From Hofstenia miamia (Eukaryota > Xenacoelomorpha > Acoela): a stretch of 64,000 nt of DNA. The first letter of the stretch is position 1. The number at the start of each line of letters is the position of its first letter. The notes beneath the pieces were generated by a model, which saw nothing but the letters and a program-made list of their open reading frames with translations, was not told the DNA's origin and made no database searches. Of this stretch, positions 12,114 through 24,600 are shown piece by piece. The stretch spans positions 4,465,642 through 4,529,641 of the forward strand of contig SCFE01000002.1 in assembly GCA_004352715.1 (NCBI GenBank), given 5' to 3'. The translations under genes were made by a program, and so were the position numbers.

Positions 12114-12792
12114 GCATATATATATATATATATATATATATANNNNNNNNNNNNNNNNNNNNNNNNNNNNNNNNNNNNNNNNNNNNNNNNNNNNNNNNNN
12201 NNNNNNNNNNNNNNNNNNNNNNNNNNNNNNNNNNNNNNNNNNNNNNNNNNNNNNNNNNNNNNNNNNNNNNNNNNNNNNNNNNNNNNNNNNNNNNNNNNNN
12301 NNNNNNNNNNNNNNNNNNNNNNNNNNNNNNNNNNNNNNNNNNNNNNNNNNNNNNNNNNNNNNNNNNNNNNNNNNNNNNNNNNNNNNNNNNNNNNNNNNNN
12401 NNNNNNNNNNNNNNNNNNNNNNNNNNNNNNNNNNNNNNNNNNNNNNNNNNNNNNNNNNNNNNNNNNNNNNNNNNNNNNNNNNNNNNNNNNNNNNNNNNNN
12501 NNNNNNNNNNNNNNNNNNNNNNNNNNNNNNNNNNNNNNNNNNNNNNNNNNNNNNNNNNNNNNNNNNNNNNNNNNNNNNNNNNNNNNNNNNNNNNNNNNNN
12601 NNNNNNNNNNNNNNNNNNNNNNNNNNNNNNNNNNNNNNNNNNNNNNNNNNNNNNNNNNNNNNNNNNNNNNNNNNNNNNNNNNNNNNNNNNNNNNNNNNNN
12701 NNNNNNNNNNNNNNNNNNNNNNNNNNNNNNNNNNNNNNNNNNNNNNNNNNNNNNNNNNNNNNNNNNNNNNNNNNNNNNNNNNNNNNNNNNNN
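12114..12792. repeat. (TA)n microsatellite running into a 650-N gap
   Basis: A pure TA run (about 12114-12142) leads directly into N 12143-12792. Apparent open frames across this gap are artefacts of N. Confidence 0.95.
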
Positions 12793-13924
12793 TCGCGTCG
12801 ATTGTTTCAATTAATTGTTCGTCTGATTCCATTTGATGTTCAACAATTATCCTTGACTCTGTTATAACTCTTTCTATTTATACTAATTTTTTCTATTAAG
12901 TCTAGAAATCTGCTTATAATTAAGAATTAAACTCAATAATAAGTCACTTACTGCATATTGGCAATAGTGTCTTCTTACAGTTTTAACCGCCAGATACAGT
13001 TGAACTTCAATAGTTAGTTTAAATTGAGGTTTTATATTTCACTGAAATTCTATAATCCAAATAATGGTAAATTTTTATGTTGAGAAGTTAAATAACATAG
13101 GGTGCTATTTGTCACACTAAGTAGCATGTATTATTCATAGTTAAGGGGTCTTTGAAAATCTTGCTAAATTTTTTAGCCGCTGAAAATTCAACATTAAAAA
13201 AATTGAATTCAGTTATCTACCACATAATAAAGAAGAAACTTTATATATATTTCAAAGCTTTTAACTTCAGTAGTATATGGATTTCAAATGATTAATTTTT
13301 CTGCTAATTATCGTAGTACGTTATTCTTGGCTGTAATTAATTTAAAAGTTATCGATGCAGAAATATAAATTCCTGTATATGCCATTAGCGTGATTGTAAT
13401 TATCAGCCTCCGCCGCTGCGGTGCCGCTTTATTTTTGCGGCATCAACAAAATAGATAATATGGACATTAACTCAATTTGAGTTAAATTCATCTTATTTTA
13501 AATGAGTTTAATGGAGTTACACTTACCGAAGAGAAACTTGCGTCTATGCTTAAATTATTTAAGAATTCCAAATAGTCTGCCTATTAGACGAAAAGTACGA
13601 GGTTTACATTTCACAAAAAATTCATCGATAAGGGAAGCGCAAAAATGTCTTGAGAAAGAGGTATGATTGACTAAACCGAAAAAATAAGCTAAATTTAATT
13701 GCAGATGCTTATTATTGCATAGATGACCCAATATCTGTCTGATTGCCATTGAACCTACATTTGTTCCTTTCAATTACTGGAATAATAGCCGTAACTTACA
13801 GATCATTAAATTTGGATTAAAATGTTTGAGATTTATGACTAACAAAATATAACTTAAAAAGCATAAATAGAATAAAATTCGCCCAATCCCGAGCACTATT
13901 CCAAAATATTAAATAATAACAAAC

Positions 13925-14026
13925 CTTTGGGGAAGCCTACGTCGTAGAAACAGTTGATATTGACGTCTGTATTCTCTTTATATCGGTACGGATTTTTGAA
14001 ATTCCCTTTTGAAATTTTAGGAGCAA
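13925..14026 (-). CDS. Ig (I-set-like) domain, N-terminal half exon
   Basis: This 102-nt exon encodes strands A to B/C of an Ig domain and continues in exon 5917-5750. The acceptor is TTGTTTAATTTAG at 14027-14039, opening in phase 1 with TT GCT CCT AAA. Residues start APKISKGNFK and reach the B strand DVNINCFYDVGFPK, with Cys26 of the domain. It ends AAA G before GTTTGT. The leftover G plus the AA of the next exon makes Glu, so the reading frame is kept exactly. Cys26, Trp40 and Cys72 have normal Ig spacing. An upstream exon with a phase-1 donor is required but was not identified with confidence. Confidence 0.8.
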
Positions 14027-17000
14027 CTAAATTAAACAAAATTAAAATCGATTCAAAATTTAGAAACACGATGACATTAAACTGACGGGGAAAATATAAT
14101 TGCATTAAATTTATTAACTTTAAATTATACAAAGAAAATCAGCATGATAAACATAATACAAATAATATAATAGTATGAGACATTTAAAAACAATTGCGAG
14201 AAAATTAATAACAATAAAAAGCGGGAATCAATTGAAACAGCAGTTCTAAAATAGGATAATTTTTATTAAATGACTGCTAATTAATTAAAAAATGTGTTTT
14301 TATAGTTAATGAATGGAAAATTCGTTAAAATAAGTGATTCTAATAAATGATTCTAATAAATGATTGCACTGTTATAGCACTTTTGCACTGTTATAGAACG
14401 GCTTGCTGAAGTAAAAACACTTAGCACAGAGGCGAAGTTGACAAGTAATATTTAGAGGGGAACTCACTACATATAAACTACAATGAATGTTAAACAACGT
14501 GTATATATATATATATATNNNNNNNNNNNNNNNNNNNNNNNNNNNNNNNNNNNNNNNNNNNNNNNNNNNNNNNNNNNNNNNNNNNNNNNNNNNNNNNNNN
14601 NNNNNNNNNNNNNNNNNNNNNNNNNNNNNNNNNNNNNNNNNNNNNNNNNNNNNNNNNNNNNNNNNNNNNNNNNNNNNNNNNNNNNNNNNNNNNNNNNNNN
14701 NNNNNNNNNNNNNNNNNNNNNNNNNNNNNNNNNNNNNNNNNNNNNNNNNNNNNNNNNNNNNNNNNNNNNNNNNNNNNNNNNNNNNNNNNNNNNNNNNNNN
14801 NNNNNNNNNNNNNNNNNNNNNNNNNNNNNNNNNNNNNNNNNNNNNNNNNNNNNNNNNNNNNNNNNNNNNNNNNNNNNNNNNNNNNNNNNNNNNNNNNNNN
14901 NNNNNNNNNNNNNNNNNNNNNNNNNNNNNNNNNNNNNNNNNNNNNNNNNNNNNNNNNNNNNNNNNNNNNNNNNNNNNNNNNNNNNNNNNNNNNNNNNNNN
15001 NNNNNNNNNNNNNNNNNNNNNNNNNNNNNNNNNNNNNNNNNNNNNNNNNNNNNNNNNNNNNNNNNNNNNNNNNNNNNNNNNNNNNNNNNNNNNNNNNNNN
15101 NNNNNNNNNNNNNNNNNNNAGGCTGGGCTAAAGCATCATTTAATTTGCACTTGCGCATCTTTTTGCGTGTAGAATTAAGAAATGGCAATACACTATTTGA
15201 AATATATGCATACATATCAAAGGATTGTAACATACACATACTAAAGTATAAGGTAAACTCAGAACATATTAAAATATAACAAATTACAAATGGAAAAATA
15301 AAATACCAGGATTCGTTTAATTGATCAGACGCCCAATTTCGAAGTAAAATTTATTAAAAATAAGTATCATGACTACTGTTTAACATTGATCATAATCTAT
15401 ATGATATTTCAGGAACAAGCTAAATCCAGCATGAAATTTAAACTCAAATTCCTCAAAGAATGTTAAGAATCCATTTTGTGAATAATAGTGATCTGATCTT
15501 AAAAGTTCAATTTATTTCACAGTTATACTTTAAGCCGATAGATTTTTGTAAAATTGCAGGCTGAATTCTCTTCTTGAGTGTGAATAAATTATGTATCAAT
15601 TGAATTCTTGACACGAGGACATTGGAAGTTCTTAAAGTTTTAAGCAGATTAACTTAACTCTGACTCAAAGCGATTTAATCTGCGGAAATAAATCCAAGAC
15701 ATACTTTGTAGCAATAATTGCCTATACAGCCAAGACTTAATTATGGAGACACAATTCTTGACACATTATTTTTTACAATGATTAACGACTTTATGAGAAA
15801 TTTAGCTTTCATTTCATGTCCATGAATGTACATGGTATATAAAATATATCAAGAATTGAATTCCCTGTAAAATTTTTAGTGAATTCACAATACTTCGTAT
15901 GAATATACTCAGAAGTTTCAGAAGTATCACCATTTCAATGTTAGTTTTAGGTGGAAATTTTATCAGTTTATCATGTATATTTTTGGAAATTGCTTTTAGG
16001 TATAGAGTGAAAACTAAATTTCTGATAAAAAATTATTGAGGAATTTTAATCAAAATTGAACAAAGTTATTATTGCAAAAAAAATTGTCAAGAATGGTGCC
16101 CCATTATTTTCTCTTGAATTGTAATAGTTAATGGAAGACGTTCAATTACAAACAAATAATAAAAAATTAAAATCAAATATGACATCAAACCAATGTTTAA
16201 GGACATCAATAAGAATCAGTTCAATTCACAGTGTAAAAGTTAAATTCCTCTTAAATGTAATGCGTTCCATGTCAGCGTTTGACAGTAAATGATTGGATGT
16301 TTTGACCGAATTACAAGTTAATGACGCCAACCGCTAAACGTCTTAGACACTGAACGCGAGAACAAACAGACTTACAAATCCTTATGAAAGTTAATAAATA
16401 ATGATTGTGTAAATATCATATGAATGCGTTTTGATAACGCCGTGACTGACAGTTTTTCGAGAGGAAAGATTCCAATCTTTGCTCATAAAATATACGACAA
16501 AACTGCAAGAAAGCAATTCTATTTCCACTCTAGCACAAAAATAATTAACTTTTAAACAATTTTTTGTTGAAACAGTTTGTCATATAGTTGGTCAAATTTC
16601 AAACATTTCAAAACATGGCAGAAGACCTGAATGGCAACTACAACCGTTTGTACTTAACAATGTAATAAAAATATGTGCTGAGCTGTACTTTTTGGTGAAG
16701 GCACAGAGAGTCAAACTCGATTTTTGATTGACCCAAATTTCACCATGTGGTTGCAATAGACGCTAAGCATCGGCTATAGTCTGAAGTTTGATTCTTTTGC
16801 CAATTCAACTACTAAGATAAACTGACATTGAAGTGTATCGCGGAATTTTAATAAATCCACTTGCAGCAAATCATAACACAATCACTAAATGTCAAACTAA
16901 GTTTTACATCAAGTCATTGATAAGAAATAAAGAAAAATGTAGTACCAAGCATAAAGCGCTAAACATTGTTGAGTAATTTGCTTATATGCTGCTTTCGCAG

Positions 17001-17245
17001 ATGGCATCTAATCAATCATTCAGGATTTAAATGCCAATCAATTCGATTTCAGGAGGCTTGGTCCGTTGAGACAGACGAAAAACTCAGAGGCTGATTCAAT
17101 AACGTCTGGATCTTTTTAAAACATTGTCTTAGATAACCGACACTTAGATTGTACATGGATTACAGTTGCATATGTAAGAAAGGTTTATGATATTTAAATG
17201 ATATTTAATAATAATTAATTTTTTAAAAAACTGAAGGTATATAGC
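14027..17245. other. non-coding stretch with (TA)n and a 601-N gap
   Basis: AT-rich sequence upstream of the Ig exon. It includes a short (TA)n at 14503-14518 leading into N 14519-15119. No exon or element is supported in the rest (15120-17245). Confidence 0.6.
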
Positions 17246-17359
17246 TCATAATAAAAAGATTAAATAGTTATCTTTAGACTGGAAACATTTTTCAAAATCT
17301 AGACAGCCTGTGCAACACACATTACATAAATATCGAATGTCAGGCACATCATCACAAAC
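17246..17359 (-). CDS. candidate Cys-rich exon, possibly ShKT-like tail
   Basis: After a strong pyrimidine-rich acceptor (TATTTTATTCTTTAAAG), the minus frame reads VCDDVPDIRYLCNVCCTGC and then LDFEKCFQSKDNY before a stop at 17246. The Cys pattern C-x9-C-x3-C-x2-C fits the second half of a ShKT domain, a small disulfide-rich module of secreted and surface proteins, but has one extra Cys and no N-terminal half nearby. A GTAATG donor inside it would cut the exon to 34 nt and remove most of the pattern. It is not in phase with the Ig exon as it stands. Confidence 0.25.
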   Translation of the reverse strand, partial: VCDDVPDIRYLCNVCCTGCLDFEKCFQSKDNYLIFLL

Positions 17360-19274
17360 CTTTAAAGAATAAAATAAATAGAAATTGAGTCCAATTTTTA
17401 ACAAAATAATACAAATACAAGTTGCTATGTCAATCACCCAAACAGTACATCATCATCATCATCATAAGTGCTGTTATCTTTTTTTTAGAAAACTATAGGT
17501 ACGATTAGGGTGAACTAGGATGCCTTCTTCAATATTCAGTAGCATAAGTTCATTGAGAATTTTGGTGCGGTAAAACATGATAAATTAAGTAGTTTTGAAA
17601 AATGAAATACTTGAAATACATCACACAAAATAAGTTATAATATTTCAAGTAAGCACTTAAAGATAATCAATCCATTATTGGTAATTAAAAAACAAAGAAA
17701 GAAGGAGAACATTATTAATAATTTCTAAAAGCTCATTCATTAGATTCTCAAAAACAAGAGTTCAGGCTCAGTGGCTTCGATTCGTCTGACAAACAAACAA
17801 ATCAAATTTGTGAGACCTATTAACAGCATCATTCAATGGTATCATGATCATAGAAACATTTATATGCTTCAAACAATGTTACTTAACAATCAATGCCAAC
17901 GAAAAGTGAATAAAATTTCCAAGTCATTTGTAAACAACAATGAAATATCATCTGCTAAATTCATCACAACTCTATTAATAATGAATTAAAAATTATTAAA
18001 AAACACTTAAGTCTTTTTTTAGTAGGTACAATTATCAGAACTGTCAACTCATGCCACTAATTGTCGAAATTTTCAGGTGTAACAAAGAGTTCCATTAAAT
18101 TAGTAAACATAATTAAACCCGAACTCTTCACCTACAAGGACTTCTACCATGCTTAATTAATTGCTTTTAGTGCAAAAATTTTGTTTCCTCAGGTAACTAT
18201 TGTCTATGTAATTTGTGAAATTACAACAAATATTTCATAATTGACCTATTAATACAAATGCGTTTAATGAGAAAATGAACACAGTGACAAAATGAGAACT
18301 GATGTTTCAACTACAGGGGACAAGAACGTCTGCCAAATGAATCAATAACTTGTGCAAAACACAGAAAATATCTACTTTCAAATACAGTTAAAATTTCCAC
18401 AAAATATTTAACTCAAGATACTGGGAATTTTATCAAACTATCTGGTTATTGTAAACACTGCGGTCTCTATTTATCTCAAGTTTTTGCAAATACGACCTCG
18501 CTATTGCCAAACGCAACAACAAACATCGGTTGACTAGATACAGTTACACCAAAGTGCAAAGTTATTACAGGAATACTTCTGAGATTGTGACTTATTTTAT
18601 AAAATAAATACCTATTCAGCGAATCAGCATAATTGAATCGAAAGATTTTTCATCAAAATATATGATTATTCCAGAAAATTTGAAAATGGTAAAACTACCA
18701 GAAGAAATCTCCGAACGTACATTTATTAAAACACCAATAATAGAACATTTAAATTTTGAATCACTAAAGCACATCATATAATATTTTCAGGATATGTACC
18801 CAACATATTTTGTTAGCATCATTAACTCGAAAGAACGAATATATAATAATTGAGTAAAAGATTTCATTCTCAGTGGAGTAGCATGCATTACATAACATTA
18901 TATGGTATATTAGTCAATTCACAGCTAATTTTAACAGCATGAGGTGTAAACGTAGCATTGATATTGAACGATATTGTGAAAATCTTCAAATCAATTTTTA
19001 TAAAATACTTTAACTTATTTAGTGAACATTCTACAAAAGACTTGGTTTTGTTGTGATTCTATACACTTTTTTGCATCAGGTGTTACCATGCATTGAATGT
19101 GCGTATAATATTGAATGGATAATTAAGAAGTGTCATATGCTAAAATTGTGAATAAAAATCATTTTACCAATGTATGATGATCACATATATTACTTATTTC
19201 GTTCCTAAAATATTAAAAACACAACATATGGTTTGTTTAAAGTATATTCATTTATTAAATATCTAATACAGCCC
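17360..19274. other. non-coding stretch
   Basis: AT-rich sequence with an ATC microsatellite (about 17448-17465). No exon, RNA gene or element supported. Confidence 0.6.
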
Positions 19275-19313
19275 ATTGAAAACCACGCGCATAGAACGGG
19301 TAATTTCCTAGTA
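19275..19313 (+). mobile_element. Helitron-like 3' terminus (candidate)
   Basis: The sequence CCACGCGCATAGAACGGG can fold as an imperfect hairpin (CC-CG against CG-GG), and about 12 bases later ends CCTAGT immediately before a (TA)n run. A short GC-rich hairpin followed by CTAG at the insertion edge, next to AT repeats, is the layout of Helitron 3' ends. The stem is imperfect and no 5' TC end was located, so this is a possible solo or degraded end only. Confidence 0.3.
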
Positions 19314-19490
19314 TATATATATATATATAGAGCTAAAATATTGTTTTAGTTTTAATAAGTTGATAGCAAATGAATGNNNNNNNNNNNNNNNNNNNNNNNN
19401 NNNNNNNNNNNNNNNNNNNNNNNNNNNNNNNNNNNNNNNNNNNNNNNNNNNNNNNNNNNNNNNNNNNNNNNNNNNNNNNNNNNNNNNNNN
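19314..19490. repeat. (TA)n run and a 114-N gap
   Basis: Short TA repeat at 19314-19329, followed by about 47 bp of unique sequence and N 19377-19490. Frames crossing the gap are artefacts. Confidence 0.9.
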
Positions 19491-21426
19491 AGAAGTCAAT
19501 AATTTAAAATATTGCGTAATCTTAGTAATCTTCAAATTGATTTCAGAATGCCCGCGGTAATTTATGATTTCAAGAGAATCAATTCATAATAAAATTTAAA
19601 ACCGCCAGGAAATAGCTTCGATAACGTAAAGGACAATTATCAAGCGATAGGATAAAACCAGTTGGTATCGCCTTAACGATTATACATCTATGTATTTCCC
19701 ACATATTTATTAACAAATACTTTACAGATAAACGTATAAATAAAAGCATATAAGCACTAAAATGTTTAATCAAACTTAATTTCTTCCACAGAAACTTCTA
19801 ATTAATAAATATACATCATTGAGAGCCTAAAAATTATGATAATTGAATGATGCTGACCTCCCAAAATTTTCAATTCACTGATTCAAAACAAACAATAAAT
19901 TTACCACCAACTATATCAAAAAATAAATTTTGAATTTTAAGATTTAAGGCTTTGCAATTTTGTCTCAATTATCAATCATTAAGATCATCATCTATGTTTG
20001 AAACTTTGTTTTAAAAAATACTGAAGGTCTTTTGGTACTATTAGGTATGTGATTTTAAGCTAGGAAAATTTTACACAGGTGTACGAATGTCATCTTCAAA
20101 AATTGAGCAACATAGCTAAATCTATAGAAATTTCAACACTATATAGGTCGAATTGGAGTTAGGCTTGGAATTAGAAGTTGGGTTTTCAAAAAAATTGCCT
20201 TAAATTTTTGTGGAAAGAGTATGAATAATTTTCCATGCAGATATGGTGAACCCCATACGACAAATATTGTAAATGTCATGGAAAAAAACTGAATGCATTT
20301 GGAAAATAACGGTTCATTTAGAGATAGAAACACATAATTATTACACAATATTTAAATAGTAAGCTTTGAAGGAGTTCGATTTCTAGTGTAGTGCATAAAT
20401 ATTCAAAAATAGAAGTAATTCTGTTAACATAATTTCTGCGCAGCAAAATTCAATAACCGTCAATATTGAATTCTATTAATTAGTAAGAAAATGGAAATAT
20501 TTGAATTGTGTTTTTAGAAAAGATAAAAGAGCATGCGCTTGGGCGGTGAAAGACTAGTTTGCCATTTTGAATAATTGTGAAGTATAATTCAAAAAGCAGC
20601 GATCATTGAACGTTTATATCTTACTAGTCCTACAAGAAAAATTAGCGTATAAAATTTCAAGTTAATATAACTCATAATTTGTTCAATGAATAAAAAAATC
20701 TTAGAACTTACAGTTTTTATTATTTTTTAATAAAGAAATGGTCAAATGTACATGTATAACAGTTATGGATATGAGCCTTATTTATCAGACTTCCTTCGGC
20801 TCGGTATTACTTTCTTAATGTTCACAATAAACTTTTTTATTGTAACAGTTCAGCTTGTTATCATGCCTTAAACATATTTTAATTGGTATGACTCGTGCCC
20901 ATCTCTGGTGATGTGCGGCCCGGTCTATGAAAAAATGACGTGGTTCAAACTTTTACAAAAAATTAAAATTCGGCAAAATAACTTTTATTTCTTATTTTAT
21001 CTATTAAGTATTAGAGTTTTGAAAATAACAATAAAATCAAGCGCAAGACAAGTAAAAAAACAGCATTGTTTTTAGATGGTTCAGAGGTCAATTACGGGGG
21101 AAGATTTCGTAAAGGTGGAAACTTGCAGAAATTAAGCTCATAGTTACAATAAAACGGTTTCTCCTATACGATGCTCGAGCCGAACTTCCCAGTTTGTCTA
21201 TATAGATTCCATTGTGTCATTAAAGTGTTTTCAAGAGTATTGTATTAAAAATTCAGCAAGTTTAAAGCAATTCATTGACGGCTATAAAGATTGACAGGCA
21301 AAATATATTGAATAATCTTTCAAATAACAAAATAAATTAACGATATAACTAATGTCACTACCAGCGAAATGTCAAAATGTATAAAATCTAAATTAAATTA
21401 TTCGAAAATTGCTTCACAAATATGTG

Positions 21427-21428
<2 letters not shown>
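19491..21428. other. non-coding stretch
   Basis: AT-rich sequence. A GC-richer patch at about 20908-20945 (GATGTGCGGCCCGGTCTATG) and another near 21170 (CTCGAGCCGAACTTCC) look like repeat fragments. No coding signal. Confidence 0.55.
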
Positions 21429-21461
<33 letters not shown>

Positions 21462-21675
21462 AATCCCTAAAAGCGATAAGGAAACAACGATATTAATATA
21501 TTTCTCTGAAATGCAGTAAGTTTTAGCAATCAAGCATAGCAGGCGAGTGGTATTNNNNNNNNNNNNNNNNNATATATATATATATCCCTAAAAGCGATAA
21601 GGAAACAACGATATTAATATATTTCTCTGAAATGCAGTAAGTTTTAGCAATCAAGCATAGCAGGCGAGTGGTATT
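21429..21675. repeat. (TA)n locus with unmerged 92-bp overlap around a 17-N gap
   Basis: A TA run (21429-21459) is followed by 21463-21554, then N 21555-21571, a second TA run (21572-21585) and an identical copy of the 92 bp at 21584-21675. Sequence after the gap therefore re-enters the same TA tract. This is one locus assembled twice, not a real tandem repeat. Confidence 0.9.
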
Positions 21676-24600
21676 CAAACTTCTGCTAAGCTTGTTGAAC
21701 ATAAAAACAAATTTTCTTAAAATAATCCCCTTATCAATTTGCGACATGAACACTTGTACTAAGCTAACATGAGCACAAGTACCTAAAAATGCATTACTGA
21801 AATATTTAATGGTGATAGCATTACCCCCTCTCCCAATCTCGTCTTAAACAAAATCCACTGACTTTGAAAATAACATCATTCAGAAATTACATGAAGCAAT
21901 AACTTCGTTTGTATATTACAATCAAATCTCACATTTACTCTCTGGTAAAAAAAAACTCCTATATAACAGGAAAATGTAGCACATCTTTTAAAGAAAAATA
22001 GCGCTAGACAATTCAATTGAGTTCAGCAAATGTGTACAACTTAAATAATGGCTAAATACTATAATCCTGAGATGCCACAGGTTAATACAAAATAAATAGG
22101 CGATTTTATATTTTTCTGTTCTTCACACCTGTCAATATTGATATATGCTTGACGCAATGGATAAATTTCAATATCGAGTACAATGGACTTTTCTGGTGTG
22201 AAATCCATTTACATGCAAATCTTAGAATTATTTAATCAATAATTTCGCTTCCTTAAATTTGTGTGAGCACTCAAAAATAGACCATCTCAAAATCAATTTA
22301 AGTAACATTAATAAAAAAGAATTTTTCAACGTTTTCTAAATGCAGTGTTGCGATCTAATTTATGATTAATATACCTGCTGACGAAAAACACCTTGATTAG
22401 GAACACTACCCCAGCAATAAAAAAGGAATCTAATTCTCTGTCAAAATTGTAGAATTGTATTTTTCAAAAACGGTTTTTAAATTTTTAAACTGGGGTGACT
22501 AAGATAAACTTAATAGATTAATTCAATTAAGAAGTACCTAGTAAACTACCAGTACCTTGATTTCAAACACCAGTAATAGAATAAGTCGATTTATGACGGT
22601 GTTTGTGAAGCGTGTATAGTAAACAGAAAAAAATGGTATTGTATTCAGTTAGTTAAAGCTGTTTACAATTTTAGAAATGCAATTTTAAAAATATTAATGA
22701 CTTCAGACAGTATATCAATCATCATTGCATATATTATGGATAAACTACAACACAGCTTATGCATGTGTGAATGTGTGAACCGAACCGATCTCCATATACA
22801 TAACCAAAGTTTTCAATTAATCCTTCTGTCGGTTCGGTTAAATTGGTGAGCACTACTAAAATTCATGTGATTTGGGAATGGCAAATTTGATTTTTTAATT
22901 GAAACTGGCTATTTTATAAAATACTATAACAATTATATATGTAATTTACTTAGAATGGGAATGATCATTAAAAATTATAGAGTAAAATTATATGGAGTAA
23001 TTTACCTCGAAAATAAGGAATTAACTGCCAGAAATTTTCAATTAACGCAGAGATTATCCATATATCAATTTTAAATTAATTTTCTTTAGTGCAAAAATAG
23101 ATTAAGCATTTCACGCATTATTTTCTTAAATCGTACGTCAAAGTCATTACTTTGAATTTTGCCGCCAAAATTGTGCTCAGCATTAGCTCGTTAAGCAAAT
23201 TTACTATAGACTATACGTCTATAGCATTGAGGTTAACTCCTATCCTAAGGCATACTTCTTGATTGATTATATAAAATATATGTAATCAGATATAACTAAG
23301 GCAACCAAAATGTAACCTAACGATCTGAAATGTGATAAAATATGTAAACTTTCTTATTCAAGTGTAAAATTAGAGACTGTTGTGATAAATGAATAACAAA
23401 TATTTTCTATATTCTCAGGAGAAAATAACCAATCTTTAGACAAAAATTTTCAGAAGGCTAAGCAATTTTCCACCACTTCATATGAAAAGCAATAGCTGGA
23501 AGGAGAAAAAATATTAAATGAAAATTTTAAAAAAGGAGAGCAATTAAACAATTTCTACAATAACGGCTGTCCTAATAGGAAGGAGAACACACTCTTGATA
23601 AATGTATCATCTAGATGTTAATATCAACACTACATAATTAAGTTTTCCTCGAATATTCCTGGAAATAGATGACCTTTTAGATAAGCACATATTTTTAAAA
23701 TCCTCTCAAATTACTGAAACGCAGAATTCTTAAGTAGCGCTAACAAGCGCAATGAATTAGTTATCTATATAAAATGACCTGCTTCCAATGAAAAAATTAT
23801 TAAATATTAAATTTGTACATTAAAATTAAAGTAGCTTCGTAAAATTTAGAGCAACGTGTAAATGCATTGGGACACTCATTTTACTTAATATTTCTCTGTC
23901 AGGATTTTTAGACAATCATTATTTTCAATGATTCATGGTACATTGATTTGAAGCTGTCAACTAATTTAAAATAAAGATAGGCAGAATGGTGAATTAAAGT
24001 GATAGTTTTTTAAAAATTTCCGGCGACATTATTTACTAGTTTAACTCGACTGCAAACACTATTCTTGCAATTAAATGGTATTGCGCAATAAAAGGATAGT
24101 CACAAGAATTAAAATCATTTAAATTTAAATAGTACCAAATTTTTAAGTACACCCTCGAGTATTGCGACAATATAAAAAGGAATAATCGCTGCGAAAGAAC
24201 ATAAATTGACACTCTTCTGTATGACGTTTTCGAAAAATGAACAACTACTAAGACAATAAAATATATCTAAGTCATTATACCCTAACCTTTCCGCAAATCA
24301 TAGAAATATATTTTTTAGCAATTTATAGCATCCAGCTCCAGATTACAGTGGCTTTTTGAACATAGGGTTTTCTATATATCAAATAACAAAAATCAGTTAA
24401 TTTGTTCTCTTAGGTTTAATTATCAGCAAAAGACTAAAATTTCTGCATTGGCTAGCAATACATTTGAATGAATGATGGAGGCTTCGCCCCGAGTCTTTCA
24501 ACCTACCCTCTCTAATGAAACATGTTTTGGAGATTTGAAACTACAAATTCAAAAAAATTGTCCATAAAGAATAAGAGATCTAAATTATTACATAACCACA

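Larger units (their letters stand above)
5918..13924 (-). other. ~8 kb intron splitting the Ig domain (phase 1)
   Basis: The intron begins with GTTTGT after AAAG (minus strand, at 13924) and ends with TTTTTTTAG at 5918. It holds unmerged assembly duplicates (5980-8869), a piggyBac-type MITE (8836-9320), a pair of old direct repeats (9334-9596 and 10824-11083), a (TA)n run and a 650-N gap (12143-12792). True length is probably about 1.5 kb shorter than shown because of the duplicates. No other exon is supported inside it; the open segment 13773-13555 (minus) lacks paired splice sites. Confidence 0.7.

Noticed and set aside
12085-12142. IYIYIY-type repetitive peptides
   Set aside because: These are translations of (TA)n microsatellites; the same applies at 14500, 19315 and 21430.
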